DNA of 40,028 nt from UMGS1613 sp045636225 (GTDB lineage Bacteria > Bacillota_I > Bacilli_A > RF39 > UBA660). How positions within the stretch are numbered: the first letter of the stretch is position 1; each line of letters opens with the position of its first letter. Where the stretch lies: assembly GCA_045636225.1 (NCBI GenBank), contig JAZTXB010000077.1:1-40028 (forward strand). The letters are read 5' to 3'. The position numbers and the translations under genes are program-made. Under the pieces are notes generated by a model that saw only the letters and a list, made by a program, of their open reading frames with translations, was not told the origin of the DNA and did no database searches. This document shows positions 34,491-40,028 of the stretch, piece by piece.

Positions 34491-34512
34491 AAGATTATCA
34501 AACGATAATCTT
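34491..34512 (-). terminator. Terminator of the Fic-like gene
   Basis: Perfect 9-bp hairpin AAGATTATC / GATAATCTT with a 4-nt loop, followed by TTTTATATT on the minus strand. Confidence 0.8.
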
Positions 34513-35344
34513 AAAAACTTTTTTTATATTGAGTAAGTTGTTTATCAACAAAATATAATTGTTCATCAATCATGTTTAAATTATAATCAAACCATTTATT
34601 CCATGCAAAATCATCTTTTTGAACAGCTACGTCTTTTATTAACCCTCTATATTGCGCCCTAGTTAATAAATAATTTTTTGATAAATATAAAACAGGTTTA
34701 TTAAAATCAGTATTATAAAATTCATTTGTACTAGTACAAATTTTACAATATTGTAAAATTCTTGCTAACCTCGTATTTCCATTTCCAAATGGTTGAAGAT
34801 AAGCTATTAATGCATGTGCAATTAAAGGTTTTATAAATAAATTTTCAAAATTAGTATTTTCTTTTTCATTTAAATATTCCAAAATAACATTCATAAGCTC
34901 AATTACTTCATTAAAATCAGGTGGTAAGTAATCAACTCTTGCTTTACCATTTGTTCCAAAATGTCCAACCCATTTATTATTATCTTTTCTATATTCATAA
35001 TTTTGTTCTTTATCATCAGAACTTCCCTTAATTACTACTCTATGAATTTTTTTAATATCAGTTGTAGTTAAATCATTCTGCATTAAATTCATTGTTATAT
35101 CTATAGAATCTTTTCTTTGTGATAACTTAAATAACTCTAATAAAAAGCTTTGCTCTAATTCAGCTTCTTGATTATTTATAATTTCCCTATTTTTTAAATT
35201 TTGTATAAAATATTTTAATTTCAATGGGTCTAGCTCTAATAATTTATTTAAATATTCACCATAAGCTTTTACTGTATCATCAATATGAAATAAAGTATTA
35301 TCATAAATTTTAATATTTCTTATATTTCCTACTAATTTATCCAT
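34511..35344 (-). CDS. Fic/DOC-fold protein with a degenerate catalytic motif
   Basis: Seen: 277 residues. An N-terminal helical region, then the Fic core with the flap-like 'KWVGHFGTNGKARVDYLPP' (about 124-142) and the active-site loop 'AYLQPFGNGNTRLAR' (181-195). Known: active Fic enzymes have HPFx[D/E]GNGRxxR. Here His is Gln184, the acidic residue is Asn188 and GNGR has become GNTR, so AMP transfer by the usual mechanism is unlikely. The fold otherwise looks intact, and length matches chromosomal Fic proteins. RBS AGGGGATTTT precedes ATG 35344. No partner antitoxin gene is adjacent. The promoter carries a perfect palindrome, so it is probably regulated. Confidence 0.85.
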   Translation of the reverse strand: MDKLVGNIRNIKIYDNTLFHIDDTVKAYGEYLNKLLELDPLKLKYFIQNLKNREIINNQEAELEQSFLLELFKLSQRKDSIDITMNLMQNDLTTTDIKKIHRVVIKGSSDDKEQNYEYRKDNNKWVGHFGTNGKARVDYLPPDFNEVIELMNVILEYLNEKENTNFENLFIKPLIAHALIAYLQPFGNGNTRLARILQYCKICTSTNEFYNTDFNKPVLYLSKNYLLTRAQYRGLIKDVAVQKDDFAWNKWFDYNLNMIDEQLYFVDKQLTQYKKSF

Positions 35345-35355
35345 AAAATCCCCTC

Positions 35356-35389
35356 ATTTGCAAAATAGTATACCATTTTTTTTGCAAAT
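35356..35389. promoter_or_regulatory. Palindromic operator in the fic promoter
   Basis: Perfect 10-bp inverted repeat ATTTGCAAAA (35356-35365) / TTTTGCAAAT (35380-35389) separated by 14 nt, bracketing the -10 box and touching the -35 box. The geometry suits a dimeric repressor; the binding protein is unknown. Confidence 0.65.
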
Positions 35390-35394
35390 GTCAA
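35367..35394 (-). promoter_or_regulatory. Sigma-A promoter of the Fic-like gene
   Basis: TTGACA (35389-35394), 16-nt spacer, TATACT (35367-35372), 23 bp upstream of ATG 35344. Confidence 0.75.
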
Positions 35395-35406
35395 ATTACA
35401 AAAAAA

Positions 35407-35422
35407 AAGAGATTTCTCTCTT
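35407..35422 (-). terminator. Terminator of infC-rpmI-rplT
   Basis: 6-bp stem AAGAGA / TCTCTT with GAAA-type loop followed by nine T on the minus strand, at the rplT stop codon. Confidence 0.8.
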
Positions 35423-35948
35423 ATTTTAAAACTTCTAATAATTCAGCTTTTTTCATAGTTGTATAATTTTCAATATTTTTTGCTTTTGCTAATTCTTTTA
35501 ATTCATCAACTGTTAATTTAGATAAATCTTCTTTTGCATCTTTTGACTCTGTTTTTTCTACTTTAGGAGCTTTTACAGTTTTTACAAGTTTTCCATCTAA
35601 AGCTTCTTTTGCAACTTTTACTAAATTTGAGAATGCAACTGCATCATCTATAGCTATTTCACTTAACATTTTTCTGTTAATTGCTATTTCTGCTTTATTT
35701 AATCCCGAAATGAATTTAGAATAACTAATATCATTCATACGACAAGCTGCATTTATTCTTGTAATCCATAATTTACGCATTTCTCTCTTGTTTTGTTTTC
35801 TATCTCTATATGCGTATTTTAATGAATGCATAACTTGTTCTTTTGCTGTCTTATAAAGTTTATGTTTACTTCCGAAATATCCTCTAGCTAATTTTAATAC
35901 TTTTTTTCTTTTATTTTTATGTATATTACTACCTTTTACTCTTGCCAT
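35421..35948 (-). CDS. rplT: 50S ribosomal protein L20 with a C-terminal extension
   Basis: Seen: 175 residues. Residues 1-118 are a normal bacterial L20 ('GYFGSKHKLYKTAKEQVM', 'LWITRINAACRMNDISYSKFI', 'NRKMLSEIAI'). A charged linker (about 119-140) leads to 'LSKLTVDELKELAKAKNIENY...KKAELLEVL' (about 142-174), which resembles the Rho N-terminal/SAP-like helical module. Known: ordinary L20 is about 118-120 residues; it assembles early on 23S rRNA and also represses its own operon through the leader. The extension may be an added nucleic-acid contact (inference). RBS AAGGAGG precedes ATG. Confidence 0.96.
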   Translation of the reverse strand: MARVKGSNIHKNKRKKVLKLARGYFGSKHKLYKTAKEQVMHSLKYAYRDRKQNKREMRKLWITRINAACRMNDISYSKFISGLNKAEIAINRKMLSEIAIDDAVAFSNLVKVAKEALDGKLVKTVKAPKVEKTESKDAKEDLSKLTVDELKELAKAKNIENYTTMKKAELLEVLK

Positions 35949-35967
35949 ACTTTATCCTCCTTCTTAA

Positions 35968-36165
35968 TTAAAATTGTACTTTTTTAAATCTGTTTGCATC
36001 TGCTTTATTTAATTCAGATGCCTTTCTTCCACATCTATTAGATGCTGCATTTTTCTTTCCAGTATTATGTCTAGTTCCTGGATGTCCTATTTTTATAGAA
36101 CCACCATCTCTAACATTTAAAACTTTTGATAAACCTTTATGTGTTTTTATTTTATTCTTTGGCAT
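35968..36165 (-). CDS. rpmI: 50S ribosomal protein L35
   Basis: Seen: 65 residues, very basic, with the L35 pattern 'KIKTHKGLSKVLNVRDGGSIK' in slightly modified form, then 'RHNTGKKNAASNRCGRKASEL' and the terminal 'ANRFKKVQF'. Strong RBS AGGAGG. Middle gene of infC-rpmI-rplT, 10 bp after infC and 19 bp before rplT. Confidence 0.95.
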   Translation of the reverse strand: MPKNKIKTHKGLSKVLNVRDGGSIKIGHPGTRHNTGKKNAASNRCGRKASELNKADANRFKKVQF

Positions 36166-36175
36166 ATTATTCCTC

Positions 36176-36706
36176 CTATTTTTCTTTTTTTGGCATAAGT
36201 ATCATTATCATGCTTCTTCCTTCTAATGTTGGTTTTTGTTCAATTTCAGCAACATTAGATAATGCATCTGCAAACTTAATCAAAACATCTTTTCCAAGTT
36301 CTGTGTGAGCCATTTCTCTTCCTTTAAAACGTATAGAAGCTTTTATTTTATGTCCCTTCTCTAAATACTTACTTGAATTTTTTACTCGAGTATCAAAATC
36401 ATGAACATCAATCGAAACAGATAAACGATATTCTTTCATCTCTAAATTTGCTTCTCTTTGTCTTTTTATATTTTCTTTTTGTTTTTTCTTGTTTTGATAT
36501 TTATACTTATTATAATCCATCACCTTACACACAGGTGGATTGGCATTTGGATTAATCATAACAAGATCAAACCCTGCATAGGTAGACAAAGTAATTGCGT
36601 CTTTAATAGATTTAATACCTAATTGTTCTCCATTTGGTCCAATAACCATGACTTCTTTTGCTCTAATTTGTTCATTAATAAACAAATCTTTCTCTTTGTT
36701 TGCGAT
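36176..36706 (-). CDS. infC: Translation initiation factor IF-3, probable ATC start
   Basis: Seen: 176 residues from ATC 36706. 'FINEQIRAKEVMVIGPNGEQLG' opens the N domain; 'NPPVCKVMDYNKYKYQNKKKQK' (about 57-78) is the signature before the C domain, which ends 'GRSMIMILMPKKEK'. Start: GGGAGGTG (36713-36720) sits eight bases upstream of ATC and gives eight residues before INEQ, as in other Gram-positive IF-3s. The only upstream standard codons in frame are a GTG inside the RBS, an ATG and a GTG inside the leader terminator. Known: infC commonly uses rare AUU-type starts that IF-3 itself discriminates against, giving autoregulation. The operon is also controlled by an L20 leader. Confidence 0.93.
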   Translation of the reverse strand: MANKEKDLFINEQIRAKEVMVIGPNGEQLGIKSIKDAITLSTYAGFDLVMINPNANPPVCKVMDYNKYKYQNKKKQKENIKRQREANLEMKEYRLSVSIDVHDFDTRVKNSSKYLEKGHKIKASIRFKGREMAHTELGKDVLIKFADALSNVAEIEQKPTLEGRSMIMILMPKKEK

Positions 36707-36735
36707 AACAAACACCTCCCAATATCTTATACCAT

Positions 36736-36840
36736 GAAAAAAGTGCATACGCATAGTATCCACTTCACCTTTAAATATAAATATTCATTGGCATTTTACC
36801 CATCACTTAAGCAATCGGGTGGATGTGGATACATCGCTTT
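36736..36840 (-). ncRNA. L20 leader (attenuator of infC-rpmI-rplT)
   Basis: On the minus strand GTATCCAC (36825-36832) is perfectly complementary to GTGGATAC (36756-36763). The latter is also the 5' arm of a hairpin GTGGATAC-TATGC-GTATGCAC (36743-36763, one mismatch) followed by TTTTTTC (36736-36742), an intrinsic terminator. The two pairings exclude each other. A hairpin ACCC...GGGT lies between. Known: L20 binds such a long-range paired 23S-like site in Bacillota and promotes termination. Lengthy spacing and position before infC match that family. Confidence 0.85.
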
Positions 36841-36858
36841 CCTTTTTCATATGTATTG

Positions 36859-36887
36859 ATTATACATTTAAAACTATTATTTGTCAA
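36859..36887 (-). promoter_or_regulatory. Sigma-A promoter of infC-rpmI-rplT
   Basis: Perfect consensus: TTGACA (36882-36887), 17-nt spacer, TATAAT (36859-36864). The transcript should begin near 36852, about 145 nt before the infC start codon. Confidence 0.9.
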
Positions 36888-36915
36888 GCTTTTTAACACT
36901 TTTTTATTAAATGTA

Positions 36916-37920
36916 TTAAAATAAACTTGTAGTCGCAGTTGCTTTTAAATCAATATCAGATATATTGCCATTTTTATATGCAAAATACCCTGCAGCAGCT
37001 ATCATAGCTGCATTATCTGTACAATATTTTATATTCGGAATTGTTAAATTTATTCCTTCTTTATCACAAAGCTCTTTAAATTTATTTCTTATTCCACTAT
37101 TAGCAGATACACCACCTGCTATTATTAAATTATTAACATTATATTCTTTTAAAGCTTTCATAGTCTTTTTTGTTAAAATTTCTACAACTCTATTTTGAAA
37201 AGAACAAGCTATATCTTCTTTTCTAATTATATTTCCTCTTTGAGTTTCATTATGTACTAAATTTATAACAGCGCTTTTAATACCACTAAAACTAAAATTA
37301 TATGAATCATCATCTAATGGAAGGGGTAGTGGATATGTATCTTTACCCTCATATGATAATTTGTCAACTAAAGGTCCTCCAGGATATGGTACATCTATAA
37401 CTCTAGCTACTTTATCATAACATTCTCCTACCGCATCATCTAATGTACCTCCGATTTTTTTAAATGAGTAATCCTTTTCCATATATATTAAATCAGTATG
37501 GCCACCAGAAACAACAAGAGAAATTAAAGGAAATTTCATCTCACTAACTAAATTATTTGCATATATATGTCCTGCAATATGATGAACAGGAATTAATGGT
37601 TTATTATAGATATACGCTAATGTAGTTGCTGCACTAACACCAATTAGTAAACAACCAATTAATCCAGGACCATATGTAACTGCTATTGCATCTATATCTT
37701 CCATTTTCATGTTCGCTTTTTTTAAACATTCTTCAACTACTAAAGTTATATTTTCAACATGCATACGACTTGCTATTTCTGGTACTACACCACCATAATT
37801 AGCATGTTCATTCATTTGAGATAAAATTACTGTAGCTATTTCATCTTTACCATTTTTCACTATAGAAACACTAGTCTCATCGCAACTAGTTTCTATCCCC
37901 AATATAAACATATCTTTCAT
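36916..37920 (-). CDS. tsaD: tRNA N6-adenosine threonylcarbamoyltransferase TsaD
   Basis: Seen: 334 residues. 'ILGIETSCDETSVSIV' at the N-terminus, the metal-binding 'HHIAGHIYA' (about 108-116), 'SLVVSGGHTDLIYM' and 'NLIIAGGVSANSGIRNKF' are ASKHA-fold TsaD motifs. Known: with TsaB and TsaE transfers threonylcarbamoyl to A37 of ANN-decoding tRNAs (t6A). ATG 37920 directly follows the RimI stop, with AGGTGAG as RBS. Last gene of tsaE-tsaB-rimI-tsaD; TsaC is not in the window. Confidence 0.97.
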   Translation of the reverse strand: MKDMFILGIETSCDETSVSIVKNGKDEIATVILSQMNEHANYGGVVPEIASRMHVENITLVVEECLKKANMKMEDIDAIAVTYGPGLIGCLLIGVSAATTLAYIYNKPLIPVHHIAGHIYANNLVSEMKFPLISLVVSGGHTDLIYMEKDYSFKKIGGTLDDAVGECYDKVARVIDVPYPGGPLVDKLSYEGKDTYPLPLPLDDDSYNFSFSGIKSAVINLVHNETQRGNIIRKEDIACSFQNRVVEILTKKTMKALKEYNVNNLIIAGGVSANSGIRNKFKELCDKEGINLTIPNIKYCTDNAAMIAAAGYFAYKNGNISDIDLKATATTSLF

Positions 37921-38322
37921 TTACTCACCTAATTCTTTTAACATTAAATATCCATCTTTATTTCCATAATAATTCTTTCGCATTGCTTCTATTTTATAGC
38001 CATTTTTTTTATAAAAATTTATTGCTACAACATTACTTTCTTTAACTTCCAATGTAATATTTTTAACATTATTATTTTCTATCGACTTAAGCAATAAAGT
38101 TCCAACCCCTTTTTTTCTATAATCTGGCGAAACAATTATATATTCAATTTCTATTCTATCATATATAAAATCATAAACAATAATTCCCTTAATACCATTA
38201 TCGAAATAAACAACTGATTTAAAAAAAGCATTATCAAATGACTCTGCAGTTAACTTATAGCCAAAATCAGATAATAATAAATTAGCCTCATTAATATCTT
38301 CTAAACTTAATTCTCTAATCAT
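37921..38322 (-). CDS. rimI: Ribosomal protein alanine N-acetyltransferase RimI-like (GNAT)
   Basis: Seen: 133 residues, a single GNAT domain: 'IEYIIVSPDYRKKGVGTLLL' (about 74-93, acetyl-CoA motif A), 'LEVKESNVVAINFYKKNGYKIEA' (motif B). Known: RimI acetylates the N-terminus of ribosomal protein S18, and is often encoded between tsaB and tsaD. ATG 38322 overlaps the tsaB stop by 8 bp. Assignment of rimI relies on the gene order as much as the sequence. Confidence 0.9.
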   Translation of the reverse strand: MIRELSLEDINEANLLLSDFGYKLTAESFDNAFFKSVVYFDNGIKGIIVYDFIYDRIEIEYIIVSPDYRKKGVGTLLLKSIENNNVKNITLEVKESNVVAINFYKKNGYKIEAMRKNYYGNKDGYLMLKELGE

Positions 38323-38932
38323 TATTTATACGTTTTTCCTCTGCTTCTGTTAATTTTAAATAATTAGGATTCAAATTATGAGGACTTACTCCGGTAGAAT
38401 TTTTATATTTTTCAATTACTTTTATAACATTTGGTACTGGTATCATACAATTTGGTAAATTATCATACGATAGTAATATATAATCTTCATTTATGTTGTT
38501 TAATAACTCATTAATATTTATTAAACAATCAGGTTTTACTGGTTCTAATTCTTTATTATAAATACCTGCAAACACATTATTACGTCTTGCATCTATCATA
38601 GTAAGTAGATACTTTTTATCTGTGTTAGTTGTAGCCATATATTCCAAGCTTGAAATTGGTATTATCGGCTTATTTAAAGCCCATGCTATGGTTTTAGCAA
38701 TAGTTACTCCTATTCTAACCCCTGTAAAAGAACCAGGGCCATTTACTACAAAAATTTTATCAATTAATTTTAATGATAAATTTAAATTTATAAGAGCATC
38801 ATCTAAAATAGGTAATATTTTAGATGACATATCATTTTTTATTTGTTCATGATACTTAAATAATATTTCATTATCTTTAATAATCGAAATTGTAGGAAAT
38901 GAAATAGAAGTATCAATAAATAAACAAATCAT
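38315..38932 (-). CDS. tsaB: tRNA threonylcarbamoyladenosine biosynthesis protein TsaB
   Basis: Seen: 205 residues. 'CLFIDTSISFPTISII' at the N-terminus and 'IFVVNGPGSFTGVRIGVTIAKTIAWAL' (about 61-87) are TsaB hallmarks. Known: inactive ASKHA paralogue that scaffolds TsaD and TsaE. Start ATG overlaps the tsaE stop as ATGA. Somewhat shorter than the 220-240 residues common in the family. Confidence 0.95.
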   Translation of the reverse strand: MICLFIDTSISFPTISIIKDNEILFKYHEQIKNDMSSKILPILDDALINLNLSLKLIDKIFVVNGPGSFTGVRIGVTIAKTIAWALNKPIIPISSLEYMATTNTDKKYLLTMIDARRNNVFAGIYNKELEPVKPDCLININELLNNINEDYILLSYDNLPNCMIPVPNVIKVIEKYKNSTGVSPHNLNPNYLKLTEAEEKRINND

Positions 38933-39381
38933 AATACAGCCTCACATAGTTCCTCATATTTTGAACCATAAGGTGTAATTATTATAATACGCTTATTCTC
39001 ATCAACTATTTTAAATTTAATCTCTAATCTTTCTTCTGGAAGAATATCCCTAATAGTTTTAGCCCATTCAATGACTGTTATTCCTCCCTTATTAAAATAC
39101 TCTTCAATACCAACACCAGTTGTATCACCATCTAAACGATAAACATCCATATGATAAAGAGGTAATTCACCTGTGATATATTCTTTAATTATTGTAAATG
39201 TTGGAGAAGTAATGCTTTCATTTATTCCTAATGCATTACCTAAACCTTTTGTAAAAACTGTTTTTCCACTACCAAGTTCACCATCTAAACATATTACCAT
39301 ATTTTCAAATTTTTCTGACTCAATATTTTGAGCTAATTCAATTGTATCAAATTCACTACGAGTTGTAATTTTATATTCCAT
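38929..39381 (-). CDS. tsaE: tRNA threonylcarbamoyladenosine biosynthesis ATPase TsaE
   Basis: Seen: 150 residues. Walker A 'LDGELGSGKTVFTKGLG' (about 30-46), 'SITSPTFTIIKEY' switch, 'LYHMDVYRL' and 'GITVIEWAK' are TsaE motifs. Known: ATPase that resets the TsaBD complex during t6A synthesis. Start ATG 39381 follows TTGGTGATATTA; in-frame TTG and GTG codons 12 and 9 bases earlier fall on the RBS. First gene of the t6A operon. Ends in TGA. The gap to the 5S rRNA (39382-39493) shows only A/T-rich spacer. Confidence 0.96.
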   Translation of the reverse strand: MEYKITTRSEFDTIELAQNIESEKFENMVICLDGELGSGKTVFTKGLGNALGINESITSPTFTIIKEYITGELPLYHMDVYRLDGDTTGVGIEEYFNKGGITVIEWAKTIRDILPEERLEIKFKIVDENKRIIIITPYGSKYEELCEAVL

Positions 39382-39493
39382 TAATATCACCAAAATTATT
39401 ATATCACTAAAAAAAGTATTATTTCAATATAAATTTAGTAATTTAAATACTCTATTTACACTCAAATAATACCTAAAAAAAAACAAAAAAAAA

Positions 39494-39598
39494 TTGGCAA
39501 CTCGCTATCTTCGCTGTGACACTATTTTCGCCGTAAAAGAGCTTAACTTCTGTGTTCGGGATGGGAACAGGTGTATCCTCTTTGCTATCGTTACCAAT
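39494..39598 (-). rRNA. rrf: 5S ribosomal RNA
   Basis: On the minus strand the 5' TTGGTAACGATAGC arm and 3' GTTGCCAA arm close the terminal helix. Between them 'GGATACACCTGTTCCCATCC' and 'CGAACACAGAAGTTAAG' are the universal 5S loop B/C core. Length about 105 nt; ends placed by the terminal stem. A T run follows the 3' end. Confidence 0.95.
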
Positions 39599-39666
39599 AA
39601 ATATTAGAGAAATAATTCTCTGAAAACATGATAATGTGTATTACTCATCAATTAAAATAATTAATA

Positions 39667-40028
<362 letters not shown>

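Noticed and set aside
36707..36763. infC starting at the GTG at 36763
   Set aside because: That codon lies within the attenuator hairpin, has no RBS, and would add 19 residues that do not resemble IF-3.

Overview
This is an AT-rich (visibly well under 35% GC) bacterial chromosome segment. Strong GGAGG-type ribosome binding sites, sigma-A-like promoters (TTGACA-17-TATAAT), lipobox lipoproteins, an S-box (SAM-I) riboswitch on metK and an L20 leader ahead of infC-rpmI-rplT point to a low-GC Gram-positive lineage (Bacillota, Erysipelotrichia/RF39-like or a neighbour; the placement is inference). UGA is read as stop: potB, potC and tsaE end in TGA inside classic TGATG or ATGA overlaps. Nearly all genes lie on the minus strand, transcribed toward position 1. 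The plus-strand exceptions are a collagen-like protein with its glycosyltransferase and a two-gene ABC transporter.

Layout from left to right. 1-3562: start of an MBOAT acyltransferase, a small lipoprotein, a PHP-family phosphatase and an aminotransferase fused to a GNAT domain. 3627-4547: an SDR oxidoreductase. 4619-8136: a surface pair, made of a lipoprotein (collagen-like plus FGE-like domain) and a type IV prepilin-like protein that share a pilin-like module. 8204-11934: potABCD spermidine/putrescine importer. 12008-13086: a small membrane protein and a broken gene. 13202-14924: collagen-like protein and GT2-TPR glycosyltransferase. 14958-17920: a methyltransferase-like protein, a LysR regulator and a Ttd14-like P-loop/CYTH-like protein with an altered Walker A. 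18039-23886: a 1617-residue repeat protein translationally coupled to a ProA-like protein without its catalytic cysteine. 24013-25549: NitT/TauT-type ABC ATPase and permease.

25573-30062 is a complete agmatine deiminase pathway: carbamate kinase, putrescine carbamoyltransferase, agmatine/putrescine antiporter, agmatine deiminase. It yields ATP from agmatine, and together with potABCD makes polyamine traffic a theme of the window. Then come feoAB iron uptake, a small transposase-like HTH protein, metK with its riboswitch, a small membrane protein and a Fic-fold protein that has lost its catalytic residues and sits behind a palindromic operator. The right end is housekeeping: infC-rpmI-rplT with an attenuator leader, an apparent ATC start for infC and a C-terminally extended L20; the tsaE-tsaB-rimI-tsaD tRNA t6A cluster; and the 5S and 3' end of 23S rRNA.

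The most unusual material is the giant repeat protein with its pseudo-ProA partner, the lipoprotein/prepilin pair with a shared module, and several apparent pseudoenzymes (Fic, ProA-like, P-loop).
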